Shown: positions 38,849 to 49,495 of the stretch, piece after piece
Position numbering within the stretch: the stretch's first letter is position 1
How the letters are laid out: each line of letters begins with the position of its first letter
Made by a program: the position numbers and the translations under genes
Assembly (NCBI GenBank): GCA_014529385.2
Contig: CM043956.1
Coordinates: 61,780,620 to 61,844,619 of the forward strand
Source: Adiantum capillus-veneris
Taxonomy: Eukaryota; Streptophyta; Polypodiopsida; Polypodiales; Pteridaceae
Length of the DNA stretch: 64,000 nucleotides
Direction of reading: 5' to 3'
Notes under the pieces: model-generated
Databases searched by the model: none
Told to the model about the DNA's origin: nothing
The model's input: only the letters and a program-made list of their open reading frames with translations

Positions 38849-39560
38849 TCCTGATCCAATTCCACAGTCGACCCAGGGGGCAGGGCCATCCCCAGCTGCT
38901 AGGAGATCTCTTGGTAGCGCCTTTGCCACAAGTCGCTTGGCGAGAGAGGGACAACCTTTCTTGCGACTTCCTTTACAGGTACAGACGTCTCCCTTTGCAG
39001 CAGTCCCTCGTGGTCTGACGAGCTTCGACATTCCGCATCGATGGGAATTATTTGACTATGACTTTACACGTTTTCTCGACGACTCCTCAGAAGACCATGA
39101 GGCAGCCTGGTTTAGGGTTCATGTTCTGTTCCTTGCAGCTAGGGGGATAGAGGCCTTGGACTCAGCGGTTGGCTACTCTTTTCTCCTTTGCGACAGGGAC
39201 CAGACTGAGTGGACTCTAGACTCAATGTTGGAGTGGTTTCATACACAGGTCCTAGAGTTCTTTCACCACATGGGAGACCTAGGAGTTACAAACATGCTTC
39301 GGACTTTGTGGCCATTGGCCAAGTTTGTGGTGACCCCTCCAGATACAGTAGGATGTAGACACATTGTGGTTCACTTCTTTGCTGATACGTAGTGCTTGCC
39401 ATGCTATGTACATGTTCATGAGGACTCCTGGACAGAGGAGGTTGCTTTACGTACGGCTTGATCTACTTGGGCTTGGGCCAGTCAATTGTTGTAGTCATGC
39501 CTATCTAGAAGACGCTTTGATGCGGATTACTCCCCATCCAAGCCAGCCTCGAAGATAGCA
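37476..39560 (+). pseudogene. LINE ORF1-like region (DUF4283 type with zinc knuckle)
   Basis: Plant L1-type ORF1 proteins combine a DUF4283 nucleic-acid-binding domain with a C-terminal zinc knuckle. Here a segment around 37,900-38,330 shows that layout in shifting frames (GRGYYQIQ, then WRHGFDSSSN, then SVRFLGLWREYLPLLSRIGS, then LEYSGLPNQCF). A CCHC knuckle CFICRQMGHLAKAC follows near 38,370-38,415. Beyond it are Pro/Ser-rich sequence with C-runs and an unrecognised segment at 39,000-39,390 rich in Phe, Trp and His. Two or more frame changes are needed, so it is not a working ORF1. No ORF2 follows; pyrimidine tracts and an unrelated LINE end come next. Confidence 0.6.
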
Positions 39561-39569
39561 CGTTTAGCT

Positions 39570-39803
39570 GTTGCGACAGTGTTGCGATAGGGGGACGGTT
39601 AAGGAGCGAGCTTTAGAGCGAGCTTTTTTTTTTTCATCCCACCACCACTACCTCCCATTGCCGCCCCATAGCAACCATCACCACCCACCACCCTAGCCCA
39701 CCACTGGTGGTTAGTGGTGCTAACTTACTACCACCATGTGCTGCCCCTACTCCTACCACCACCGCCAATTTCCGCCCCTCTCTCTAGTGGAGTAGCCAAG
39801 GAC

Positions 39804-39839
<36 letters not shown>

Positions 39840-39932
39840 GCTGTCTTCCCTCTGTGCATGTGTCTCTCTCTTGCCCGCCACCCCTCTCTCTTGTTGTCTC
39901 CCCCTCCCACCCCCTACCCCCCCCCCCCCCCC

Positions 39933-39989
<57 letters not shown>

Positions 39990-40311
39990 TCTCCCCCCCC
40001 CCTCTTCCCCTCTCTCCCCCTTGCCTTTCCTCCCTTCCTGGAGTGAGCTCCACCCCTCTCCCCCCCATGTCTCTCTCTCTCTCTATGTGCGTGTGTGTGT
40101 GTGTATATATATATATACATATACATACATATATATATATATAAATATATATATACTTTTCTATAATGTTAAAATTCTCCTCTCTTTCTCTCTGTCTCTC
40201 CAAAAAAACGTAAAACATTAGCGATTTTGCTAGTGCCTTTGGTTTTTTTTTTTAAAAATCAGACCCTCTCACCGCTCCCCTTCTCGCCCTCTTATGATCC
40301 CTCCAACCCAT

Positions 40312-40382
<71 letters not shown>

Positions 40383-40459
40383 CACCTCTTTCCTCTCTCT
40401 GGCCCCCACCTCTTGCTCTACGTCCACCCTCTTCCCTAGTTCCGATCCGTCCCCCCCCT

Positions 40460-40546
<87 letters not shown>

Positions 40547-40676
40547 CTATCTTGCTCTCCCTATCCCTCTCTCTCTCTGCCCCCCTCCACTTGCCACCTC
40601 TCTCCCCACCCCCTATTCCTTTTCTCTCTCTTTACTCCCACCACACCACCCCCCCTTGAGTCCCTCCAACCCTGGA
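39570..40676. repeat. Pyrimidine-rich simple-sequence block
   Basis: A mosaic of (CT)n (39,809-39,836, 39,937-39,983, 40,346-40,377, 40,460-40,500), (TA)n (40,501-40,540), AT/ACATAT repeats (about 40,105-40,155) and C-runs (39,919-39,934, 40,314-40,345). All long Pro/Leu/Ser frames here are translations of repeats. Confidence 0.9.
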
Positions 40677-41376
40677 GAGAAATGAAATGAAATGGAATGA
40701 AATGCTGTATTAAGGATTTTCATAAGGTAAAAATGACATATGAGACCAAACTGATACAGTCTTGGTGGATATAATACAATCCATGGGTACAAAGGAAAAT
40801 GAGAGAGAAAGAGGGGGGAGGGGAGAGAGAGAGAGAGAGAGGGGGGGAAGGGAGGGCCAACGGGGGAGGAGAGGTAGATAGATAGATTTGTTTATCGTAT
40901 GACATATGGGACCAAAGTTACATGGGACATATGGGATATGACATATGGGACCAAAGTTACATGTGATGTAGTATTTGTGTCGCTGATGAGTGATTCTTGA
41001 TGGTCCAAAATTGTGGTGATTAGAGTCGCAATGGAGAGCCCACACTATGGCTGGGATTCTGTCTCCGGCTCCATTCTGCATAACTTGCAAATTCTACTCT
41101 CAAGTGGGATTCCCCTAAATCTGCCAAATTCAATTTCCAGTTGGTGTGAGGATGTACGAATCTGACCAATAGCACATGAGACAGGTGGGTATCCATGTAG
41201 CTCGGGCGAATCACAAATCCATCTTCAGATAGCTGTAGGAAGTGGCCATCTTCGTGCCCAATTCTTGTGTAGGGTCTTCCCATGTCCTCTTAGTATCCAG
41301 CTGTATAAGATCCTGACGGATGATTTTATTAATCTCCGTTCGTGTAATTGCCAGTGATGGAGCCGCAAGAGAGTAT

Positions 41377-41385
<9 letters not shown>
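40677..41385 (-). mobile_element. 5'-truncated LINE 3' end, minus strand
   Basis: On the minus strand, around 41,155-41,060, one frame encodes IRTSSHQLEIEFGRFRGIPL followed by an R-C-K-L-C motif. This matches the conserved zinc-binding C-terminus of plant LINE ORF2 proteins. After the stop come GGTCTCATATGTCAT and a tail of CATTT repeats ending near 40,677. At least one frame change separates this from an upstream piece in another frame. The 5' side stops at a long GA tract. The same 3' end recurs at 46,373-46,526. Confidence 0.7.

Positions 41386-41460
<75 letters not shown>
41386..41460. repeat. (GA)n microsatellite
   Basis: About 75 bp of uninterrupted GA at the upstream edge of the minus-strand LINE fragment. 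Confidence 0.95.
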
Positions 41461-41464
<4 letters not shown>

Positions 41465-41766
41465 GGGAGAGGGGTCCGCAAGGGAAGGGAATGTTTGGGC
41501 ACAAAGGGGGCCCCCCAGGGGGATTGTGAGAGGGGAGAGTGGAGTGTAGTTTTTTTTTTTAATAAGGGAAAGAAAGGGAGAGAGAGGAGTGCTTAGGCCC
41601 CCCAAAAACAAATAAAAAAAACCCTGCAAAGCAATAGCGACCTCGAAGTTGAAAAATTGATGGTCAGAGCCTCAAAGCTGAACCAAACTCAACAAAACTT
41701 GCAAAAAGGGGATATACAAGCTTGCTAGAGACAGATTGTGCAGAATTTTTTCAGTTTGCCTAGCGA

Positions 41767-42878
41767 ACATGGATCGCGATCCATGTACGTTTCGGGCAAA
41801 ATGAACAGAAATTGTTTCCTTTGCTTAGAACAGACTCTGAGGCATCAGAACCTTGAGTTTGGCAAGAAATAGAGTGCTAAAAGATCATTTAAATGAAGAA
41901 ATTGGGTTAAGCAGAGCAAAACCTTGAAAATTAAGAAATTTTGGGAAAATTGAACTTTTATTTGTCCAAATTCAAAACGGGGCGAGAATTGGAATCAACT
42001 AGAAAACAGGAAACCAACAGGACAAAAAATCATCACCAGATGCTGTTCAACATGGATCGCGATCCATGTACCTGGTAGACTTTGTAAGGGTGACCAATGC
42101 ACTCCTGATTACTAAGGGAACAACTTTTCCAAAAGGAGCCATAGCCAAAAAGTGAAAAGACAAGATCAAAATACCAAAAAAGAAGTTGTTTGCAAAAAAA
42201 CGCAAAGCAGACACAAAATCTTGCTTTTGACTTGGAAAAAGTTGGTCAAATCTAAAATGATTTGGGGAAGAGCATCACCATACCCTCTATCACAAACTCA
42301 TAAAAGATCATGCAAAAATCTTGCCAACATGGATCGCGATCCATGTACCTTTTTGGAATTTTGAGCTGATATTTGACAGGTAGAAAAGTGATAACATTTG
42401 AAGTACTTTCTCGCAAAGAACTCTTATAAAAAAGGTCAAAAGATGGGCCAAAAAGATAAGTAACAGACCCTAAAATTGTTTTTTGGCTGACCTAAAAAAT
42501 TTAAAAACACTTAAAAACCATATAGCCAACATCGGTAGACCAAGGACTACTTGTGTGTCAAGTTTCAGTACATTCTAGCACTGAGGTCATGGATTGCAAT
42601 CCATGTTCCTCTGACACAATTTGATACAAAATTTGCACCATAGCTAGAGGACATCAGAGGGAGTCTAGTGCCCCTTTCAAAACTGAATTTGGATATAAAA
42701 AACCAGACCAAAAGCCCAAACTTGTCAAGAACTTTGGCAAAGTGTCAGAATTGACCTAAGTTTGAATCCAAAGATCCATTTCCAAAATTTTTGATTCCAT
42801 AGTACCTACTAATCATGCTGAATCTGATGGTACCAAGAAAAGTCAATTTGGCTTTCCAACATGGATCGCGATCCATGT
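41767..42878. repeat. Palindrome-centred tandem array A (five units, about 260-283 bp)
   Basis: The perfect 20-bp palindrome ACATGGATCGCGATCCATGT occurs at 41,767, 42,050, 42,327 and 42,859. A fifth at 42,588-42,605 (CATGGATTGCAATCCATG) is changed on both arms so that it stays a perfect palindrome. Each is followed by TAC or TTCC and a diverged A-rich unit with TTTTCCAAAAGGAGC-like words. Confidence 0.93.
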
Positions 42879-43270
42879 TCCTCTGAGTCAAAATAAAAGC
42901 AGAAGTTTACCACACAGAGAGGTAGCCCACAAGAACCTGGTGGCTTTTTCAAAATTGAAATTGGACTTGATTGGTTGTTGTGAGTAAAGTTGTATGCTAT
43001 TGAAAAACCTTGTAAATTTTGTCATTGAAAGCTAAAAATAACAGGAATGGCTGTAAACTCACAATTATCAAGCATTTTTTGACAGGTTGTTGGTACTAGA
43101 GAATACTACCCAACAAGTAAGATCAAAACGGTGAATTTAGGCTAGCTAATGAGGTAACCCGGTTTGGATTTTGCAATACCAATTCTTCATGAATTTGCGA
43201 ACAGGAAGATTGTACATTCTGGTATCCCAGCATCATAGACCAAGCGAGCTATCACTCAACTGAAGGTAGC

Positions 43271-46200
43271 ATGAATCAAAGACCACTACATCCTTTAGAA
43301 CCCATTGTAGAGGAAAGCATTTTTGACACCTCATCAGAAAGATCATACAGTCTCATGACTGAGGACTGCAACAAGTTGAACCCTCAAGAAACAACTTCCA
43401 TGGGAGCGGGTCCTTCTCAATCTACATCTGACGTAAATTTTTTGTACTTGAGGTTTCAATTTGAGAATGTGATTAAGGCAAAAATCTATAAGGATGGAAT
43501 GGACCGCTATTGTGTTAAGTTGAAAAATAAGCCAAGCGAGTTTAGGGACCTTGTAGATGTGGATTATGTCAGGGATAGGTATTTTGACAGAGAGGGAATG
43601 ATGTACTTAGTGGTTCACAACCCCTTTATTGTGGACAAATGGGGGATGACTGGCACCAAGGACAAGATAGATGAAGAGCTAGAAGATGAAACACTCAAAA
43701 TGGACAAGGAAAACACGGTGCTCAGACGCACCAATAAGACAGAGCGGCTTAATACAGACAACACTTACATGGGGCTATATAAATTCAATAATGGAGAATA
43801 AAATCTCTATTATAGATGTGAACCCCGCATCTAGGAACTGACTGACCGCAAAAAATTGTACGTTTTCACTTACACAAATGGGAGAAGTATTTAAATAGTT
43901 ATAATGATAGTATGAAAAAAATTACTCTCCTATGGATCGTAAGGAGTTAGGACAATATACATATTTTGGGGGACCACTCCACCAATACTATGTAAATACA
44001 AAATAAGTAAAAACCACGACTACTCACACAAGACCAGAAATTGGGCATGTAAGTCCAATGAGAATGAGAGTGGAAGATTCTTTTGGACATGAACAATTTT
44101 TGAACACAGTGCCTATGGGATCAACGGGATCTAGGGCTTCTATGAACACACACAGGGGCAATGCGGCACCTGACGTAACTTACAACACTAGAATCCCTCC
44201 AACTATTACACGAGATCGGCTTGATGAACGTATACCGGATAGGATACCAATCATAGTGCCGAGGGGAGATTATGAACCTAGAGAGACCACACCAGGAGGA
44301 CCAAGGGTGGTGAGGATGGTTGCAGAGTCCAAACGCATGCGACCATCTCAAGTGGCAAAATGTGTACCCAAAAAGTATAATGGATCGGGAGATCCGTATG
44401 CTGGGTTGAGTAGCACCTCTTCAACCACTAGTGAGTGCACAATGAAACTGGGCGGGCAAAAGCCAACTATGCCGGACGTTGATCAAATGATCGAGGAAGT
44501 GATCAGAAGGATGAACCAAGGAAACAGGACGAAACCAAACACACGACAACCGCCCACCCAAAAATGTGACACTTGTGGAGGAGATCATCCAACTTAGTGG
44601 TGCAACCTTCAACAGAGACCAAGAGTAAAGGTACCGCGTGTACTGAAGTGGTGTGCTACTGAACCATGAAACCCACGAATGTTTCTATAATAGAAACTAT
44701 GTTAGAGAGAGACAATACGGGCCACATGGACGGCTACAATTTCCACCCCCTCCAAGATACCAAGTTTGGCCGAATAATGCAATCCAAGGACAGGAAAAAC
44801 CTCAACCTGTGTTGGGGTATCAACCTCCTTTACCCCAAGAAAATAGAGCCATGGTAAGGATTTCTCAACCTATAGAAGCACCTTTTGATTAGAGTATGGT
44901 CCAGGTAGTTTCATATCGAGAAGATTTAGACAATACCTATGAGAGGGAGTTTGACGCGAATGCATATGCTTCAGAGTGACAAATTCCATGGATGGTTCCT
45001 GAAGAGATGCCAGAGCCCTCCTACATAGCACAACCAACGAAAAACCATTACTTGGTCGATGAAAATATTCTTATGTTCATGGCAAACCAGAACTACAAAT
45101 GTAGGGGATATCCTCCTAGAACATGACAACCAATGGGGGCTCCACAAGCTTCTCCACCACCTAGAGGACGATGCTATGAATGCGGTGGTGATCATTGGAC
45201 AAGGATTTGTCCACACAAAGGAGAACAAATCAAACTTTTTGGGTTTTCCGAAGGGTATATAAATGATCATCTCATTCCACATTGTCCAAAAAACCCTAAT
45301 AACAAAGGGAAAGCAATGATGAACAAAATTAAAACTGTGCCAAGCTCACGTGGATCAGAAATAGAACAAACCATTTTGATCAATGCGGTAATGAGAGCCC
45401 AAGCACATGAGGTTATAAGGAACACCCCAGCTAGCCAAACAGAGATAGAAAGTTTTCTGTCAGAACCCCTACGAAATCGTGGAAGGCAAAACGAGACAAG
45501 ATAAAAGCCAAAAGAGAGAAGGAAAAAACGGCTTTGGAAACCAAATTACTGCAAATGGAGGAACAATTGAGGATGGAAAGAGACCTTAAGGGAAAAAGCG
45601 ATGTAGCAAAGCCATCAGTAATACCGTTGGGAGGATCTTTCTTGGTGGACAAGGTCTTTGAACCCTTGGATGCGATCTTAAAAGCTTACGATGCTAGGTT
45701 AAAGCCTAACCAAACCCAGGAGGATAGGTGGTTAACTTACCCTCACCCGGGGTATGAAAAAGAGAGGTTAAAGATGTGCAAGGAGCTCATCCAAGCCACT
45801 CAAGCGCTTATGGAACCACCAATTCCGACTGCTCCAAAAACTGAGGTGTTAATCTACGAAAGAATTCTAGAGTTAAAGGAACGTGGAATCAAAGATGGAG
45901 ACCAAACAGATTCTGTAAAGGAAATGCCCTTGGATACGAGGATAGTAGACAATAGGATAGATGGAATGTATTTGCAAGCACCTCTACCAATTCCTGAGGT
46001 GGAACAACAATGGGCACAAGATTTGTGGAAACATATCAAAAACCGAAAAGACGGAAGCGCAACGCTTCAGCCAGCACCGATCACGGAGATCCACCTCAAA
46101 CATGAGCTCTATCCAAATGATATCCGATCACCGTATGGTGATGCAGGTACAGAGATATCGGAAGACAACAAACCTCAGTCATTGAAGACTTTACCTTCAT

Positions 46201-46346
46201 TTATTGGAAACCATGAAACTGGATCAGAGGTAAAGAAAGTACCATCTCAATGGATGGCTAATCCTAAGGTGATGGATACCCAAACACTTCATGAGCTGAT
46301 GCCATCCCTTATCTGTTGTATGCTAACTCAGAGTTATTGCAGATAA
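43271..46346 (+). pseudogene. gag-type coding region of copy A
   Basis: Four open stretches (43,271-43,801, 44,058-44,597, 45,133-45,504 and 45,534-46,346) correspond in order to the gag region of copy B. They include short Cys/His motifs CDTCGGDH and CYECGGDHWTRIC that look like zinc knuckles. The last stretch is Glu/Lys-rich and matches copy B's 59,961-60,608 (shared words DGSAT, APITE, SLKTLPS.IG). Fossil, several breaks. Confidence 0.7.
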
Positions 46347-46372
46347 CACCTCATCTTTGGACAGAGGTGGAA

Positions 46373-46523
46373 TTTTTTTCGGCAGTTCCCTTTTTAGTAC
46401 CCTTTCCTTTCTTTTTACTTTTGGTACTCAGACATTGTATCATATTCACCGCATTGTTACTTTTTTGGTCTCATATGTCATTTTGGCTTTCTGAAGATGT
46501 CAATAAAACATTTCATTTCATTT

Positions 46524-46526
<3 letters not shown>
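46373..46526 (+). mobile_element. LINE 3' end fragment with (CATTT)n tail
   Basis: GGTCTCATATGTCATTTTGG, then TCAATAAAACATTTCATTTCATTT, matches the 3' end of the minus-strand LINE at 40,677-41,385. The tail grades into a CT tract. The copy is heavily 5'-truncated and inserted in copy A's coding region. Confidence 0.7.

Positions 46527-46571
<45 letters not shown>
46527..46571. repeat. (CT)n microsatellite
   Basis: About 45 bp of CT directly following the LINE tail. Confidence 0.93.
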
Positions 46572-46572
<1 letters not shown>

Positions 46573-47450
46573 AATTCAAGAGATCTCATGACTCTCAAAA
46601 ATTATCTCGCCATCATGGTTGGTCACACATTGGCTAGGCTGTATGCATTTTTCTTGAAAGGGAGCTAAGGAAATGGGCAGAGAGAAAGGGCATACGAGCA
46701 TCAGGGCAGGCAGGATTCCTGAGAGGCTTCTCCACTCTTGACCAGATGCTGACACCATGGCAGGAGGATCTACTGTAGCTTTGTGGATTTTTACAAAGCT
46801 TTTGACAGAGTGTTGAGAGTCAGAATTATCCGTCGGCTACAGGACATTGGTGTGCCCACAAAGATAATTTGGGGGATCTTGGCTTTATAATGGGCAATAG
46901 TAGGGTGGCTATGCACTACTGAGGGTATGTATGACATGATCCACTCCACTATTGGGGTGAAGCATGGATGCCGCCTATCTCCGACTCTTTTTGGGATTTA
47001 TGTGGATGAGTTTTCAAACTATGTAGAACGAGAGGGAGACATGGATGCTCAGCTAGCAAGGAGATGGATTCCGATGCTACTATACATTGATGATATAGTG
47101 TTACTTTTGACTCTCTGGAGAGAATTCAATTCCATTTGGATATTTAGCACACATTTGCTCATGATAATGGATTGTCTGTCAACCTTGGGAAAACCAAGGT
47201 CATGGTGTTCAACACCACATCACATTGGGTTAGTAGGTCAGCACCCACATTTATGTTTGGCCAAGAGACACTAGAGTACACAGATGCATACACTTATCTT
47301 GGGAACTACAAGAGCCTCTTAAGATTAGCGACGCTCAAAACTAGTGGTGTCGCTATAGGGACGCTCATAGAGATGCTGACAGTTGGGGTAAAAAATACCC
47401 AACAACGCCAAAACTCAGATCAAATGCTTTTGAGGACTATTTGCTTTTGA
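46573..47450 (+). pseudogene. LINE reverse transcriptase remnant
   Basis: Plus-strand frames carry the ordered landmarks of a non-LTR reverse transcriptase. These are ASGQAGFLRG near 46,700 (usual form R...QAGFR.G), FYKAFDRV near 46,790, STIGVKHGCRLSPTLFGIYV near 46,945 (GV.QG.PLSP.LF), and LLYIDDIVLL near 47,080 (active-site box, normally Y/F-A-D-D). Then come NLGKTKVMVFN and YLG near 47,180-47,310. The frame changes at least three times and contains stops, so it is dead. It could belong to the same LINE family as the 3' ends at 46,373 and 40,677, but it lies downstream of a tail, so it is a separate insertion or a rearranged piece. Confidence 0.8.
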
Positions 47451-47689
47451 GTTTGAAGATTTTGGGGCTCTGCTTTTGGCATCCCTTGTTAACTTTATAA
47501 GAGCCCATGGCATCATTTTGTAGAGCAACTGGATGCAAAGTCTGAGAGTAGAGGTCCCTTGAGAGTTGTACTTTGCAATAATTAATGAAAGGGGCACCAG
47601 ACTTTGGGGCCAATACCTCTGGGCACGGAACTACGTCAGGCCATGTCATCTCAAATTCAACTGTGATTTAAATTTGTGAAGTATTTTAA
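47451..47689. other. Unassigned spacer
   Basis: Between the LINE remnant and the copia fragment. Minus-strand frames read protein-like but match nothing I recognise. Confidence 0.3.
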
Positions 47690-48569
47690 GTGAACTCTCG
47701 TGTGTTGTGTTGGATTCCATACTTGAGGGTGACCAAGATTGTGACAAAGATTCTGTTCAGCCCTTGCTTGTCATGTACTAGAGACAATAATGTAAGCTCA
47801 CATGACATTTATGACACTTTGTTGCCTCTTTTTAGTGGTGGAAGTTTGAATCTGGATTCCAATGAGGCAAATAAACATCCTATGGGGATTTCTAAAAATG
47901 TAACAGATCAGCCTATTACTGATGCACATGTACATGATGTACTTGATGAGGAGAGGGCTGAAAATGAGCAGGATAGAGTTATGCCTAAATGGTTGGTGCA
48001 TACTTTGCATGACAATCAATTTGATGTACCTTTGTCTAGTTGTACTCGTTCAGGTTCTTGCCATGTATGTTATGTATCAGATCATTACGATTTGGATGTG
48101 TCTAGCTTATGTGATGTTGAGGAGCTTCTGTCTTTTGATGAAGCACATAATTCAAAAAATTGGATGGATATCATGCAATCAAAATATGATGCACTTATAA
48201 AAAATGGCACATGGAATTTATGTGATTTGCCTCTTGGAAAAAAGGCCATTGGTACGAAGTAGGTTCACAAGTTGAAACGCAAGCCAGATGGTGAGATTGA
48301 TTGCTATAAGGCTCCATTTGTTGCAAAGGGTTACAACAAGGCATAGATTATGAAGAGACTTTTGCTCCCACTTGTCATATGACTACTGTGTGTTTTATAT
48401 GTGCATTGGCAGCTCATTTTGGTTGGGATGTAAATCAATCAGATCAGACATTGTTACTGCTTTCTTGAATGGTGACATATTTGTGGAAGTTTATATAATG
48501 CAGCCTTGCAATTTTGTAAAGAATGGGATAGAGGATTGAGTGTGCACATGTAAGATAGATGTTTGGAGG
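47690..48569 (+). mobile_element. Ty1/copia pol fragment
   Basis: The segment encodes the linker before copia reverse transcriptase and the start of that domain. The landmarks are W.DIMQSKYDALIKNGTWNL, then the KLKRKPDGEI region, the fingers near ETFAPT and the segment around 48,480-48,530. The fragment stops exactly where the LTR at 48,570 begins, so it was probably the insertion target of copy B. Fossil, broken, and only a small part of the element is in view. Confidence 0.85.
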
Positions 48570-49495
48570 TGATAACAACATACAAGTGCCCACCTAGCCA
48601 AGGCGCCCGTTGGGTTAGCCGGTCAAAATTTTGATGTAGTCACATTATTTTTCCGATGTTTAATACATCAAACCCTGTAAAAGCCTAATGACAATCATCT
48701 ATGTCAAGTCTAAGTCAAAGATGTAATTTTTCCAATGATGTATGTAAAGGTCCATGAGAAGTTGGCCGCCGGCCACTTTAGAAAGCCCTAGGTATATAAT
48801 ACACTAAGGTTAGTGGGAAAGGGATATTATTTTTTGAAGATAAGTGACTATTGCTGTACGCACAGAGAGCGACCTCTTGGCTCCAACTTGTAATCATCGC
48901 TATTGTGGCTACGATAATCCAAATTTAGTTTTGTTTATTGCATTGTGTTGTTCTTACTCTACTCTTTCATTTAAGTGTAAACATTCAAGATTCGGTGTAG
49001 GTACCAAACGCAACCGTTGTGGCCTTAAATTGCTGTTTTGAGTGTTTATATGCGTATTTTATGTTGTTTTGACCCTAGGAGAGGCTTTAGGGACCCAAGA
49101 ACGACCCTGTAGGATCATCCGTTTACTGTTTTTGCGTACTTTGAGACGAACGATCGCGATCCGTGTACCCATTCAGAATGTTGTGACAGTGATAGGATAT
49201 GCTCATGATAGTCCCCTGTAGCTTCCCTTCATGTTTCGTGCGAATCCGATGTGATTTGCATGGTAAACAGGCGTGATGACTGTAGAGCTGTGTAGAAGGA
49301 CACAGGCAGATTACTTGGGTTTAGTGAGTTTGATGTGCTTGTAGAGTTAGTAGTTGCATCTCTTTGAGTTCACTTCATTAGGATTGACACCCTAGTGAGT
49401 TTCCATGCCTCATCCGAGTCGCTTCCCTGGTATTAATATTTATGTTGATGCTTGAAGGCTATGCTATGAACGTCCGTCGCGGCGACCCGCAGACA
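48570..49495 (+). repeat. 5' LTR of copy B (926 bp)
   Basis: It begins TGATAACAACA and ends CCCGCAGACA, directly before the primer-binding site. It holds a TATA box and one GATCGCGATC palindrome (49,152-49,161), the same motif that recurs in the leader. Confidence 0.82.
48793..48800 (+). promoter_or_regulatory. TATA box in the copy B LTR
   Basis: TATATAAT at 48,793-48,800 lies about 220 bp into the LTR, a usual place for the U3 promoter. Transcription would start about 30 bp downstream. Confidence 0.6.

Larger units (their letters stand above)
41640..46372 (+). mobile_element. Tat/Athila-like LTR element, copy A (partial)
   Basis: It has a leader-type palindrome array (41,767-42,878) followed by gag-type coding pieces (43,271-46,346) that match copy B (48,570 onward) segment by segment: an N-terminal block, CCHC-like Cys/His pieces near 44,560 and 45,170, and the long pre-protease region at 45,534-46,346. 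The right end is cut by a LINE 3' end at about 46,373, and the left end by the LINE and GA tract near 41,385-41,640. No LTR, reverse transcriptase or integrase is present. It is an old fossil with several breaks, and the identity to copy B is low enough to indicate an older or different subfamily. Confidence 0.75.

Noticed and set aside
38659-39031. Glycine- or proline-rich frames near 38.7-39.0 kb
   Set aside because: They translate poly-C/poly-G runs; only the plus-strand LINE ORF1-like frames show real domain features.
39784-40659. Frames of Leu-Ser, Pro or Ile-Tyr repeats
   Set aside because: Simple-sequence translations in both strands with no conserved motif.
41225-41629. Membrane-like Leu/Ser-rich minus-strand protein
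   Set aside because: Mostly translation of the GA tract at 41,386-41,460.
41767-42878. A CRISPR array, given evenly spaced short repeats
   Set aside because: The repeats are short palindromes in a plant retroelement leader with spacers of about 250 bp that are themselves homologous; no cas genes and a eukaryotic context.
47437-47649. A minus-strand gene between the LINE and the copia fragment
   Set aside because: The frame reads protein-like but has no motif, no recognisable homology and no structural context.
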